64,000 nucleotides of DNA from Mesobacillus campisalis. Its GTDB lineage: Bacteria; Bacillota; Bacilli; Bacillales; Cytobacillaceae. Each line of letters opens with the position of its first letter. Position 1 is the stretch's first letter. Under the pieces are notes generated by a model that saw nothing but the letters and a program-made list of their open reading frames with translations, did no database searches and was not told the DNA's origin. The DNA is taken from assembly GCF_000986785.1 (NCBI RefSeq), contig NZ_LAYY01000003.1, positions 62,001 to 126,000 on the forward strand. Direction: 5' to 3'. Position numbers and translations under genes: made by a program. Shown here piece after piece: positions 34,723 through 43,716 of this stretch.

Positions 34723-34996
34723 ATTTCTTCACCTTTTTGGCGATAAAATAAGCACAGCCAAAATTGCAGTATTCGTACAAATACTCACTTACCGTGCTGA
34801 TTTTGGTATCAAAAGTCGCCTTTTGGTTCTGGTCCTCGAAGAACCCTTTCAGCCTGAGCTGGCCATAGCCCCAGTCCCCGACAATGTAATCATACTTGTT
34901 GAGAATATCACTGTAGCGAGAACGGAACGCTTCCTCATTGAATCCATCCCTATGTTCATCGACTACTTCATAACAGAAATTATTGATGCAAATCAT
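34721..34996 (-). CDS. yutD: YutD-like protein (DUF1027)
   Basis: The 91-residue protein matches DUF1027/YutD. It carries the strongly conserved block DGFNEEAFRSRYSDILNKYD followed by YIVGDWGYGQLRLKGFFED. A C-terminal segment has two cysteines (YCNFGC). The fold is small alpha/beta; nucleic acid binding has been suggested for such proteins but is not shown. ATG 34996 is preceded by AAGAGGTGACAGT. It stands between terminators. Confidence 0.88.
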   Translation of the reverse strand: MICINNFCYEVVDEHRDGFNEEAFRSRYSDILNKYDYIVGDWGYGQLRLKGFFEDQNQKATFDTKISTVSEYLYEYCNFGCAYFIAKKVKK

Positions 34997-35151
34997 ACTG
35001 TCACCTCTTAAAAAATGCCGTTTCCATTCCTTGTCTATTACAAGCCAGCCTGTAAAAAAATATCCTATTTTAAATTATAACTGATTCTCCATGAATTACT
35101 AAGGAAAAAAAGAAATCTCCTGGGCAATTCTATGTACAGGAGGTGCTGAAA

Positions 35152-35895
35152 ATGAAAAAAACAGCAGCAATCATAGGAATTTGCGGTTTTCTGACAGCAG
35201 GCTGCGCCGGCAATATGGCAGGTGACGGCAATGATACCCGGGGAATCAACCAGAGAAACGGAAACCAGCTTCATGTGAACAATAGCGAGCCTGAGCTCTA
35301 CAATCGTGATGTCCCCCATGATGACAAGCGGTTCGGCTATGTCCGCCACCAACGTACAGGCGTGATGGGAGCCGACCAGGATCAGCCTGAATATGAAATT
35401 GACCGGGAACAGTTTGCTGACATGATTTCGCGTCTAAGTACACATATTCCCAATGTGGATGATGTCTCAACACTTGTAACGGATGAAGAAGTGCTGATTG
35501 TCTACCGGACGGAAGGAAATGATCGTAAAGAAACGGCAGACCAAGTCAAAAAGACAGCTATGTCCCTAGTGCCGCGCTGGTATGAAATTTATGTGTCCGA
35601 TAATCCTAATCTCAGACAGAATGTCGAGAACTTTGCAACCCTTAATACCAATAGCGATGATATTGATTCACTGCTGGAAGGTGTCATCGAGCAGATGAGC
35701 CAGTCGCCGCAGGGTCAAACGGGTATAGACCGCCGGGATGATGGCAGGTCCGGCCAATCTAGCAACAAGCCGCAAAAGGCAGCCGGCAATGCCGGAAACA
35801 CAATGGACAACGGAACGGGATATGGCGATACACAAAACAACCGCGGACAAGGCTCGGGCAATGGAACGGAAGGCACCGTACTGGATGGGGAATAG
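35152..35895 (+). CDS. yutC: YhcN/YlaJ-family sporulation lipoprotein YutC
   Basis: The 247-residue lipoprotein starts with a signal peptide and lipobox (LTAGC). The YhcN/YlaJ domain covers about residues 75-180 (VPNVDDVSTLV-like segment: IPNVDDVSTLVTDEEVLIVY, then MSLVPRWYEIYVSDN). The last 60 residues are a Gly/Asn/Gln-rich, probably disordered tail. Proteins of this family are found in the inner membrane of spores. ATG 35152 has AGGAGG 8 bases upstream; the in-frame GTG at 35143 overlaps that site. It is followed by a strong bidirectional terminator shared with lipA. Confidence 0.88.
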   Translation: MKKTAAIIGICGFLTAGCAGNMAGDGNDTRGINQRNGNQLHVNNSEPELYNRDVPHDDKRFGYVRHQRTGVMGADQDQPEYEIDREQFADMISRLSTHIPNVDDVSTLVTDEEVLIVYRTEGNDRKETADQVKKTAMSLVPRWYEIYVSDNPNLRQNVENFATLNTNSDDIDSLLEGVIEQMSQSPQGQTGIDRRDDGRSGQSSNKPQKAAGNAGNTMDNGTGYGDTQNNRGQGSGNGTEGTVLDGE

Positions 35896-35905
35896 CAAAA
35901 CAAGG

Positions 35906-35936
35906 AAAAAGTCCAGCATGCGCTGCTGGACTTTTT
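35906..35936. terminator. Bidirectional terminator between yutC and lipA
   Basis: AAAAAGTCCAGCA and TGCTGGACTTTTT form a perfect 13-bp stem with a 5-base loop. Confidence 0.92.
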
Positions 35937-35969
35937 CATGTTTATAAGCTCGCCAAGGGCGCTGATTGC

Positions 35970-36887
35970 TTACGCCTGCTGGACCTCTTGTTCGCCAAGC
36001 TTTTGCTTTTGTTTAGCGGCCGCATTCACTTGCTCATCCGCATGGTAGGATGAACGTACCAGCGGGCCGGCCTCACAATGGCTAAAGCCTTTTTGGAGGG
36101 CAATTTCACGTAATTCATTGAACTCATCAGGATGGTAATATTTCACCACTTTCAGGTGTTTCTTCGAAGGCTGCAGATACTGGCCGATTGTCAGGATATC
36201 CACATGGTTTGCCCGCAAATCATCCATCGCTTCAATGATTTCTTCCTTCGTTTCACCCAGCCCGATCATAATGCTTGATTTTGTCGGAACTTCCGGCTGC
36301 ATCTCCTTTGCACGGCGCAGGAATTCCAGGGAACGCTCATAGGTTGCCCTTGCGCGGATCCGGGGTGTAAGGCGTTTGACTGTTTCAATGTTGTGGTTCA
36401 GGATATCGGGCTTTGCATCCATCAATAGCTGCAGATTCTCATGGACGCCTCCCATATCGGAAGGCAGGACCTCAATGGAGGTGAATGGATTCTTTCGGCG
36501 GATGGCTCTGACTGTCTCTGCAAACACAGCTGCTCCTCCATCCTTTAAATCATCCCTTGCCACGGCAGTTACAACTACGTGCTTCAGATTCATGGCCACA
36601 ACGGAATCAGCAACCCTTTCAGGCTCTTTTAAATCCAGTTCAGTTGGCAGCCCCGTTTTTACAGCACAAAAACGGCAGGCACGGGTACAGACATCTCCCA
36701 GAATCATGAAAGTAGCCGTCCGTCTTACTGCCCAGCACTCGTGGATGTTCGGGCACCGTGCTTCCTCACAAACCGTGTGAAGGCTTTGCTCCCGCATCAT
36801 TTTCTTTAATCCGGTATAGTTATCGTTCGTATTTAATTTAATTTTAAGCCAATCAGGTTTTCTTAGGACTTCCTCTTTACTGCTCAT
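35970..36887 (-). CDS. lipA: Lipoyl synthase
   Basis: The 305-residue radical SAM enzyme inserts two sulfur atoms into octanoyl-lipoyl domains. The auxiliary cluster ligands are Cys40, Cys45 and Cys51 ([13 protein letters not shown]); the radical SAM cluster ligands are Cys67, Cys71 and Cys74 (CTRACRFC). The conserved C-terminal RSSYHAD Ser motif is present. ATG 36887 follows GGAGTGACAAA. Its target GcvH is encoded at 55.8 kb in the same window, and reductant could come from the YumC/ferredoxin system. It is divergent from lytH. Confidence 0.96.
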   Translation of the reverse strand: MSSKEEVLRKPDWLKIKLNTNDNYTGLKKMMREQSLHTVCEEARCPNIHECWAVRRTATFMILGDVCTRACRFCAVKTGLPTELDLKEPERVADSVVAMNLKHVVVTAVARDDLKDGGAAVFAETVRAIRRKNPFTSIEVLPSDMGGVHENLQLLMDAKPDILNHNIETVKRLTPRIRARATYERSLEFLRRAKEMQPEVPTKSSIMIGLGETKEEIIEAMDDLRANHVDILTIGQYLQPSKKHLKVVKYYHPDEFNELREIALQKGFSHCEAGPLVRSSYHADEQVNAAAKQKQKLGEQEVQQA

Positions 36888-37112
36888 TTTGTCACTCCAT
36901 TCGCGGTATTGCTCCTTTTGTCACTTTATCATAACAAAATGGCAAGGACAAGCCGAAGAACTTTTTCAAGTTACCATATTTTTCTCATTATGATATTTCC
37001 CCTTTCTCATAAACTAAAGCCAGAGCACAAGGGCTTGTTTTTTCATTTTTTAGCGCAGCAGAGACGCTCTATTAAAAGTCCTGTTTTAGAATTAGCGGAA
37101 GGGAGGATTCCT

Positions 37113-38105
37113 GTGAGGTATTTTATTGCATTGGTTGTCTGTTTTTCCTTGATCATACCCAACTTCACATCGAAGGCCTTTGCCGGAGAGCAGGAGAATG
37201 TGTATGAGAGAAGAATGGAATTGTATAAAAGAGTCGAAGCGGTAACCAACCTGCCATGGTACTACATGGCGGCCATTGATCAGTATGAACGCAGCATCCG
37301 TCTGGCCAGAAAGGACCTTCCAAAAGCGGAAGGTCTTTCGGGAATTTACTTTCGGCCCGAGGAATGGGCTGGATTGCTAAACCCTGATATTCAAGATACA
37401 AATCCAGTTTCAATCCAATTCTTCAATGGCATAGGCTTTGACGGAAACGGGGACGGCAAGGCGGATGTCAGGGATGACGAGGATGTACTTCATGCGTTTG
37501 CTCAATACCTTTTAACCTATGGCACAGACCACGACAACATTAAGATTGGCCTGTGGAACTATTACAAACGCGATAAAACCGTCGGCATTATCATTGGAAA
37601 AGCTAAAATATACAAACATTTTGGCCGCCTTGACCTTGAGCAGCATGCCTTCCCTGTTCCTTTGAGAAGCAATCACAGCTATAAGAACACCTGGGGTGAT
37701 GCCCGCGGCTGGGGAGGCCGAAGAATCCATGAAGGGACAGATATTTTCGCCGGATATGGAGTTCCGGTCCGGGCAACAGGATACGGCATTGTCGAAATGA
37801 AAGGCTGGAACCGTTTCGGCGGCTGGCGTGTCGGCATCCGGGACATCAACAATACGTATCATTATTTTGCCCATCTGAGCGGCTTCGCCAAGGACCTGCA
37901 GGTTGGCCAGGTCGTGGAGCCGGGCCAGGTGATTGGTGGGGTAGGAAGCTCAGGCTACGGGCCGCCGGGTACATCAGGTAAGTTTCCGCCGCATTTGCAC
38001 TATGGCATGTACAAGGACAACGGATATACGGAATGGTCATTTGACCCTTACCCGCATTTAAGATTATGGTCCAGGGAGGAAAGGGCGCGTCTTAAAAAAG
38101 GATAA
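37113..38105 (+). CDS. lytH: LytH, M23 L-Ala-D-Glu peptidase of the spore cortex
   Basis: The 330-residue protein has a signal peptide (YFIALVVCFSLIIPNFTSKAFA), a middle helical region similar to lysozyme-like N-terminal parts, and a C-terminal M23/LytM metallopeptidase domain. The zinc motifs are HEGTDIFA (about residue 208) and HLHYG (about residue 297). In B. subtilis LytH trims cortex stem peptides to single L-Ala during sporulation in the forespore/mother-cell space. I chose GTG 37113 because GGGAGG lies 6 bases upstream and a good signal peptide follows; the open frame extends 68 codons further without such a site. Confidence 0.9.
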   Translation: MRYFIALVVCFSLIIPNFTSKAFAGEQENVYERRMELYKRVEAVTNLPWYYMAAIDQYERSIRLARKDLPKAEGLSGIYFRPEEWAGLLNPDIQDTNPVSIQFFNGIGFDGNGDGKADVRDDEDVLHAFAQYLLTYGTDHDNIKIGLWNYYKRDKTVGIIIGKAKIYKHFGRLDLEQHAFPVPLRSNHSYKNTWGDARGWGGRRIHEGTDIFAGYGVPVRATGYGIVEMKGWNRFGGWRVGIRDINNTYHYFAHLSGFAKDLQVGQVVEPGQVIGGVGSSGYGPPGTSGKFPPHLHYGMYKDNGYTEWSFDPYPHLRLWSREERARLKKG

Positions 38106-38123
38106 CCCTCCTGACTGGAATAA

Positions 38124-38165
38124 AACAGGACAGTCTCGATCTATCCGAGACTGTCCTGTTTTTTA
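38124..38165. terminator. Bidirectional terminator between lytH and the NSS transporter genes
   Basis: AACAGGACAGTCTCG and CGAGACTGTCCTGTT form a 15-bp stem followed by T-runs; it also overlaps the stop codon of the convergent small MetS-type gene. Confidence 0.92.
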
Positions 38166-38267
38166 TTTTGCTTTTGATTTTCTTGCTGCATGAGCCAGAC
38201 TCGCTGCAAGGCCTCCCCAAATTATGACCATTCCGGCCAACATCATGACTACTGCACTAGCGTCCAT
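38163..38267 (-). CDS. metS: MetS-type small subunit of an NSS methionine/alanine importer
   Basis: This 34-residue gene is below usual size limits. The peptide has one membrane helix (AVVMMLAGMVIIWGGLAASLAHA) and a basic end (ARKSKAK), matching the MetS small subunit that accompanies NSS transporters of the MetP type. Its ATG follows the transporter stop codon directly (TAAATG), so translation is coupled; GGGGG lies 11 bases upstream. It probably assembles with the transporter at 38268-39779. Known in Corynebacterium as MetPS. Confidence 0.85.
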   Translation of the reverse strand: MDASAVVMMLAGMVIIWGGLAASLAHAARKSKAK

Positions 38268-39779
38268 TTATTTTGAAACCCCCTTGTCTTTTGGAATTTC
38301 ATATGCGGTTGAGTCCCACTTCTTCCATTTTGCAAACAGGATTCCAACTATAATTGCCCCTATTGCCACGAGCCAGCCGAAGTAGAAGTTAAAGCTGACT
38401 GGGTATCCTCCATAGCTCGTTTTCAAATCTGTCATGACGTTCATTACCATCATGACTCCAAGAACTGCCGGAGTGATATACTTCAGGCAGATGTTCCACC
38501 AGCTGCCAAGTCGAATGTCGGAAATTTCATTGGCATGGTCACGCAGGTTATTAAGTTCCCTGGCAATCCAAACTACGATAATGATTTCAACAAGCCCGGC
38601 AAACGCAACTCCATAGTTATTAATAAACGCGTCTACTGTATCAAGGAAGTTGAGTCCCCCTTGAGTAGCAAACAGGATTGAAATCAGTGCGGAAAGACCT
38701 GCGCCAATTGCCACAGCTTTTGTACGGGAAACATTAAATTTATCCTGGAAACCTGCAACGTAAGTTTCTACGATTGAAATGAGCGATGTAAGTCCCGCAA
38801 GCGTTAAGCAAACGAAGAATACAACCCCGAACAACCCGCTGAATGCCGGAAGTTCATTAATGATCTGCGGGAATACCGCAAACGCTAGAATTACACCCTT
38901 GCTGACAACTTCATCAACTGCAACCCCTTGCTGGGAAGCCATAAAGCCGAGGGCTGCAAATACACCAATCCCGGCAAGCAGTTCAAAAGAAGAGTTTGCA
39001 AATCCCGTAATAAAAGCGTTATTTGTAAGATCCGACTTCTTTGGAAGATAGCTTGAATACGTAATCATAATCGCAAATCCAATCGATAAGCTGAAGAAAA
39101 TCTGGCCATAGGCAGCCACCCATACTTTTCCGTTAAGGATTTGATCCCAATTCGGCTTGAAGAAAGCATTGATTCCCTCAACAGCTCCATCAAGCGTTAA
39201 AGCGCGGACAACAATCACAAGGAATAATAAAACAAGTGCAGGAATAAAAATTTTGTTCGCGGCTTCTATACCTTTTTTAACACCCTTAAACAGGATAGCC
39301 ATTGTAATGGCCCAGACAATGACCAGCGGGAAGAATACTGATGGTACAAGACTTCCAACCTGGCCGGCATCGACAACCTTCAAATAGTCACCCACGAGGA
39401 ATGTCAGCGGGTCTCCGCCCCATTGCTGGTCTATGGAGAAATAGGCGTAAGCCATGGCCCAGGCAATAATTACAGCATAATAGGTTGAAATAACGAAAGA
39501 AACTGCCAGCTGCCACCAGCCAAGCCATTCGGAGCCCTTTCTCATCCTCGCAAAGCTTAACGGTGCGGAGCCCCTGTATTTGTGCCCGATTGTAAATTCC
39601 AGGATCAAAAGCGGAATTCCTGCCGTCAATAACGCAAATAGGTACGGTAGGAAAAAGGCGCCGCCGCCATTTTCATACGCTACTCCCGGAAAGCGCCAGA
39701 TATTTCCCAACCCAATTGCCGATCCGACAGCAGCAAGTACGAACCCAGCCCTTGTGCCCCATTGTGGACGATTTTCCAT
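38268..39779 (-). CDS. metP: NSS-family sodium-dependent transporter (MetP-like)
   Basis: The 503-residue membrane protein is a LeuT-fold neurotransmitter:sodium symporter homologue with 12 hydrophobic helices. The signature in the first helix is AAVGSAIGLGNIWRFPG, with GGGAFFLPYL after it; the sixth-helix region IFFSLSIGFAIMITY is the substrate site segment. It probably imports an amino acid with Na+. The tiny MetS-type subunit directly behind it points to methionine or alanine, but the substrate is inferred. The Mrp antiporter would keep the Na+ gradient it needs. ATG 39779 follows GGGGGGTATCTC. Confidence 0.9.
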   Translation of the reverse strand: MENRPQWGTRAGFVLAAVGSAIGLGNIWRFPGVAYENGGGAFFLPYLFALLTAGIPLLILEFTIGHKYRGSAPLSFARMRKGSEWLGWWQLAVSFVISTYYAVIIAWAMAYAYFSIDQQWGGDPLTFLVGDYLKVVDAGQVGSLVPSVFFPLVIVWAITMAILFKGVKKGIEAANKIFIPALVLLFLVIVVRALTLDGAVEGINAFFKPNWDQILNGKVWVAAYGQIFFSLSIGFAIMITYSSYLPKKSDLTNNAFITGFANSSFELLAGIGVFAALGFMASQQGVAVDEVVSKGVILAFAVFPQIINELPAFSGLFGVVFFVCLTLAGLTSLISIVETYVAGFQDKFNVSRTKAVAIGAGLSALISILFATQGGLNFLDTVDAFINNYGVAFAGLVEIIIVVWIARELNNLRDHANEISDIRLGSWWNICLKYITPAVLGVMMVMNVMTDLKTSYGGYPVSFNFYFGWLVAIGAIIVGILFAKWKKWDSTAYEIPKDKGVSK

Positions 39780-39987
39780 AAAAGAGATACCCCCCTGATA
39801 TCTTTCCTTCCCTTCTATATTTAAAAGAAGAGTTGGAACTTTTTATATTTTCAGATTTCTTTTTTCCTGAGATTAGTATAGCTTGGTTTTTTTCTTTTGT
39901 CAAAATAATATTTACAGATTATTATTAAAATTTTTTATTCTTTTGTTTTTATTGATATAGCAGGAGTTCAGATGCGTTTTTTGCAAG

Positions 39988-40022
39988 AAAAGCTGCCCTT
40001 GGATAGAGACAGCTTTTATTAT
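39988..40022 (-). terminator. Terminator of yunB
   Basis: AAAAGCTG and CAGCTTTT arms lie downstream of yunB, and the minus-strand tail is GCAGCTTTTCTTGC. The remaining 39780-40063 stretch is AT-rich with no gene and probably holds the NSS transporter promoter. Confidence 0.65.
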
Positions 40023-40063
40023 TGTTTTTTATACAAACATGTAATTAATTATGCGCCTGGCAA

Positions 40064-40837
40064 TTACTCATTATTCTTTTTTGAAGGCAATTCCACTGCT
40101 GGCGGTACTCCTCCGCCGCCATTGTTAAAAAACTGCGGAACCTCACCTGGATGCAGGAAACCGCCGATCGGGATGTCTTCCTGGATGGTCGCGATTTCAG
40201 TTGCGAACGGGATGATAATCTGGACATTCACAATGATCCTGATGGATGCATCAATCCAAGTATTGTTGATTCCAAGCGGCTTTTGATTCCAGACCACATC
40301 TGAAATAACGTCGCCAATTGCGGTAAATTTGACAGGGATCCTGGGGCCATGGTTACCGAGGAGCGCATTTTTGGTCGCCTGGCCAAGCGGGACATAATAG
40401 ACCATCCCATCTTCAGACTTAGCCTGTTCCGTCTCGAATTCAACATCTGCCAATGATTCAAGTGCTGATAGATTCCCTTTTTGCGCTTCATTGATATTCA
40501 TCTGGACAAGACTTACTGTCTCTGCCTTTATCTTATTTAAAACTTCAGCGTTATACTGAATGACCGTCCTGTCTCCCCCGTCAATCGGCACATATTCTAT
40601 CAGGTCAGTGGTTTGCATCCCACTGACAACCTGCTCGTTTATAGCCTTGTTTATGACAAGGGTTGCGATTTTCCTTGTCTGCGATTCAGCATAGCTCATC
40701 AAGGTTGGTTCAATTCCTTTATCAATCAGCCAAAGCCCGCCCACAGTTGAAAGGGAAAAAAAGAGCAAGGTTATCAACAGCACATGCCTGAATGGCAAGG
40801 GCCCTTTCCGCCGCAGCCGCAGGCCCATCTTTGCCAA
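40064..40837 (-). CDS. yunB: Sporulation protein YunB
   Basis: The 257-residue protein has one N-terminal membrane helix (VLLITLLFFSLSTVGGLWLI, about residues 19-38) and an extracytoplasmic domain, ending in a Gly/Pro-rich tail (NNGGGGVPPAVELP). It matches YunB, a SigE-dependent protein required for normal spore formation or activation in B. subtilis. TTG 40837 lies 7 bases after a run of six G residues; other in-frame starts have no ribosome site. yunC follows downstream only after a gap in other genomes; here yunC is upstream on the same strand, separated by a terminator. Confidence 0.88.
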   Translation of the reverse strand: MAKMGLRLRRKGPLPFRHVLLITLLFFSLSTVGGLWLIDKGIEPTLMSYAESQTRKIATLVINKAINEQVVSGMQTTDLIEYVPIDGGDRTVIQYNAEVLNKIKAETVSLVQMNINEAQKGNLSALESLADVEFETEQAKSEDGMVYYVPLGQATKNALLGNHGPRIPVKFTAIGDVISDVVWNQKPLGINNTWIDASIRIIVNVQIIIPFATEIATIQEDIPIGGFLHPGEVPQFFNNGGGGVPPAVELPSKKNNE

Positions 40838-40909
40838 AATAAATCCCCCCTTTACAAGCATATGTATGCAGAAAAAGGAGGACATAGGCTAAAAAAGTGT
40901 TAAATTAAC

Positions 40910-40942
40910 GGAAAAAGCAGCCCGCTATTGGACTGCTTTTCT
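40910..40942 (-). terminator. Terminator of yunC
   Basis: On the minus strand AAAAGCAGTCC and GGGCTGCTTTTT pair with G-T tolerance and end in a T-run directly at the yunC stop codon. Confidence 0.8.
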
Positions 40943-41244
40943 CATATCATTTTCTCGAGCGCGGCCTTGCCTGTCATTCCTGCCGTGATTCCAAGGTTTT
41001 CAGCTTCGATAGTTACCGACTCAAGCGGGGCTTCAAGCAATTCTTCAATGGTTTTGACGCCAACCGCCCTTCCGGCAATCACTTTCCGGTCTTTCAGTTT
41101 TTCATTTAAAAGGGCGACATCAAGCGCGCCGCACATAATATATCCTTTATCGCTTGTTACCACAAGCAGGTTGGTTTTTGGCAGTCTGACAGTAATGCTT
41201 AAAAAGGTATGGCCCTCGAGCTCGATTGGTGACACTTCAATCAT
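40942..41244 (-). CDS. yunC: YunC-like protein (DUF1805)
   Basis: The 100-residue protein matches DUF1805/YunC, an alpha/beta-fold family with a known structure but no known function. Conserved parts are LLVVTSDKGYIMCGALDVALLN and RAVGVKTIEELLEAPL. A single Cys in YIMCGALD is conserved in the family as I recall. ATG 41244 has AAAGGAG 11 bases upstream, and a stable hairpin (41264-41291) sits just before that site. yunD lies upstream on the same strand. Confidence 0.87.
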   Translation of the reverse strand: MIEVSPIELEGHTFLSITVRLPKTNLLVVTSDKGYIMCGALDVALLNEKLKDRKVIAGRAVGVKTIEELLEAPLESVTIEAENLGITAGMTGKAALEKMI

Positions 41245-41263
41245 GGGCAGCTCAACTCCTTTC

Positions 41264-41291
41264 CTTGTACTACACTCTATGTAGTACCAAG
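41264..41291 (-). promoter_or_regulatory. Stem-loop immediately upstream of the yunC ribosome site
   Basis: On the minus strand CTTGGTACTAC and GTAGTACAAG pair over 10 bp with one bulged G and a 7-base loop. It has no T-run and ends just before GGAAAGGAG, so it may modulate yunC translation or stabilise the 3' end of yunD mRNA. It is not a typical terminator. Confidence 0.45.
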
Positions 41292-41311
41292 TGAAAAGGT
41301 GAAACTTTGTC

Positions 41312-42673
41312 TTAATTGTAGAGCTGCAAGATTTTCCATTTCAGCAGGTCGCGCAGGAATTCGGGGAGAAAGTAGGTTTTATGCTTAGAGCGGTATATCT
41401 CCGGAAAAAACCTGCCGAACGTAAACATATCCGGAATGGCAAGCGTGTAGAGTTTCTTTGGTTCCAACGGTTTATGGCCAATTAATATTTTCTGATCGGA
41501 AAACTCGACACAATCATATACAAACCTGCCCATAACGGTACCGCGGAATCCAAGGCCCTTGATTTGGAGATGTGGCCACTTCTCATCTTTCGTCTGGAGG
41601 AGCACTTCTTTTAATTCGGCTCCTGTTAACTGAATGGTGCAAGGATTGATTGGGTGAGGGCAAACCGACAGAAGGTCATATTCCGTAAGGGGTCCCTGCT
41701 CAAGGCTGTGGAGCAGCAAGCCGGCATTCAGGAAAGCACAATCGGCTTCGCACCACTCCCTTAAAGTCCTGCAGAGCAGGTCCGCCAGCGGCGAATCTTC
41801 AAAACTGCTGGCTGCCAGCTTTTGCGGCAGCTTTAAAATCGGGCTGGACAACAGGTCCTTTCCGCGCTGATAATAGCTCTCGATCTGCTCGCTTTCCCTT
41901 TCCGCGGCATCCCATTCGTTCATATCATATAATTGTGCCTTCTTGGACCGGATTTCCTTCGTCTCCTGCTCAATTTCAATCATGACATGTCCGGTAAATT
42001 GGCCGTACTTCCCGGCAGCGCCAAGGAGAGCATTTCCGGCTTTCTTTCCTTCATGCAAAATATGGTGCGTGTGCCCACCGAGAATGAGATCAATTTCAGG
42101 ATATTTTTCACCAATGATTTCATCTTCGTTGATCCCGAGGTGGGAAAGGAGAATGATCAGGTCGGTTTCCTTCCGCAGGCTGGCAACGCAGGAAGCCAGT
42201 TCTTCCATCGGATCTGACACCTTCCATCCCAGCATATCGTAAAAGGTACTGAAATTGGCTGTGAGGCCGATGACACCAATCCTTGTTCCAGACTTTGTTA
42301 TGTACGTTTCGTAAGGCTGGGCCCATACCGGCCTGGTGCCGTCCTTCCGGTAAAGGTTGGCAATCAAAACCTTGAACTGCTTTTTCTCATACATCGAGTC
42401 CAGGTCCTCATAAGGCATCGTTATTCCTTCATTGTTGCCAATGGTAACCGCATCATAACCAGCCTGGTTCAGGAGTTCGGTATTGCCCTTCCCGCGCGTT
42501 GCATCTGATAAAGGATGCCAGCGGTCCATATGGTCGCCGATGTCAAAAAGGAGAACCTCATCTCCTTCCTGCTCATGCCATCTTCTCCTTTCTGTGACAA
42601 GGTCGTGGATTCTCGGCCAATGTTCAAAATGGCTGTGAAGGTCATTCGTATGGTATATATGTAAAACTTCCAA
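41312..42673 (-). CDS. yunD: YunD-like 5'-nucleotidase family metallophosphoesterase
   Basis: The 453-residue protein has an N-terminal calcineurin-like phosphoesterase domain with HTNDLHSHF, DIGDHMDRWH, GNNEG, and GGHTHHILH metal motifs, and a C-terminal 5'-nucleotidase domain from about residue 270. It has no signal peptide, so unlike UshA it should stay in the cytoplasm. Likely substrates are nucleotides or related phosphoesters. The TTG at 42673 is 9 bases after AAAGGGA and is preferred over the TTG at 42682, which touches it. It lies between yunC and yunF as in B. subtilis, where yunE is also nearby but is missing here. Confidence 0.88.
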   Translation of the reverse strand: MEVLHIYHTNDLHSHFEHWPRIHDLVTERRRWHEQEGDEVLLFDIGDHMDRWHPLSDATRGKGNTELLNQAGYDAVTIGNNEGITMPYEDLDSMYEKKQFKVLIANLYRKDGTRPVWAQPYETYITKSGTRIGVIGLTANFSTFYDMLGWKVSDPMEELASCVASLRKETDLIILLSHLGINEDEIIGEKYPEIDLILGGHTHHILHEGKKAGNALLGAAGKYGQFTGHVMIEIEQETKEIRSKKAQLYDMNEWDAAERESEQIESYYQRGKDLLSSPILKLPQKLAASSFEDSPLADLLCRTLREWCEADCAFLNAGLLLHSLEQGPLTEYDLLSVCPHPINPCTIQLTGAELKEVLLQTKDEKWPHLQIKGLGFRGTVMGRFVYDCVEFSDQKILIGHKPLEPKKLYTLAIPDMFTFGRFFPEIYRSKHKTYFLPEFLRDLLKWKILQLYN

Positions 42674-42723
42674 TAGTCTCAATCCCTTTACTAGAAAAGT
42701 GAAGCGTTGCCCGTTTCCGGTTA

Positions 42724-43569
42724 TTAAAATAGATCCAGCTGTCTTGGGGCAAGGCCACTATAATCGATATTGAGGATTTCAAGCATATGCCGGGCATTGT
42801 CTGCCGCATCCCCGCCAGAGTTATTGTTAAAGACGGCATAAACATCTTCAGCCTCATTTTGAAGCTTTTTTAAATAATCGGCCCATTCCTTCAGCTCGGT
42901 ATCATTATATCGATATAAATAACGGACTTCCCGCCAATTGTCCCCCGCAGTCTTGTTCCAGCCATGCACATTCCGGCCATGGAACCTCACCAGAACTTTA
43001 TCGGGAGAGGTGGATGTAAGGACAATTGGAACAGACCCCTGTCCTGCCTGAGGTTCATCACAGATGCTGTGAATCCAGTTCTCCTGCTTCATGAATTGAA
43101 GTGTTTTATGCTCCATTTCCCCGGCAAACCAGGACTGGTTACGAAACTCAAGGGCACATGGGGTGTCTCCCATTTGCTCGCGGCACCAGCGCAGCAGTTC
43201 CACATTCTCACGTTTGCACTCGAACCAGGGCGGAAACTGGAATAGGACCATCGCAAGCTTGGAAGCTTCCTGATAGGGCTTAAGCGACTCACGAAAGGCC
43301 GCAAACATCTCCGATTTGGAATCGAAGGGCATTTTGCCTCGCTGGTGGCCAGTCATCCCCTGATAGGCTTTTACAATGAATTGAAAGGACTCAGGAGTAT
43401 CCTGCACCCATTTTTCCGCATTTTTGACCGGCTGGATCGCATAGAAGGAGGCGTCCACCTCCACGATCGGAAAATGGCTGGAATACTCTTTTAATTTATC
43501 CCTTGGTGCGACCCTTCCGCCATATAAGCTGTCGTGGTCGCCCCAGCCTGTTAAACCTATGTGAATCAT
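42724..43569 (-). CDS. yunF: DUF72 family protein YunF
   Basis: The 281-residue protein is a TIM-barrel-like DUF72 protein. Conserved features are IHIGLTGWGDHDSLY at the start, VEVDASFYAIQP, and VRFHGRN with EWADYLKKL later. The family has no settled function. ATG 43569 has GGAGG 7 bases upstream; the open frame further upstream lacks support. Behind its start lies the 52-bp repeat array. Confidence 0.87.
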   Translation of the reverse strand: MIHIGLTGWGDHDSLYGGRVAPRDKLKEYSSHFPIVEVDASFYAIQPVKNAEKWVQDTPESFQFIVKAYQGMTGHQRGKMPFDSKSEMFAAFRESLKPYQEASKLAMVLFQFPPWFECKRENVELLRWCREQMGDTPCALEFRNQSWFAGEMEHKTLQFMKQENWIHSICDEPQAGQGSVPIVLTSTSPDKVLVRFHGRNVHGWNKTAGDNWREVRYLYRYNDTELKEWADYLKKLQNEAEDVYAVFNNNSGGDAADNARHMLEILNIDYSGLAPRQLDLF

Positions 43570-43716
43570 GAACGCACCTCCAAAGTATATAATATCATAT
43601 TCAACCTTTTCCCGATTTTCAAATCTTTTTACCCGAATGAGGAGTGACAGAAACAACATGTGGTCCTCCCTGAGTAGGATGGGTATTTTTGCGGATGTTT
43701 TTTTATCTTAAGGGTT
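43570..43716. other. Upstream region of yunF, no gene
   Basis: This AT-rich stretch holds no credible gene. Together with the repeat array it makes a gap of nearly 600 bases between yunF and sufB. No confident promoter for yunF was identified. Confidence 0.5.

Noticed and set aside
36909-37112. N-terminal extension of LytH
   Set aside because: The frame is open but has no ribosome site, and the later GTG gives a proper signal peptide directly after GGGAGG.
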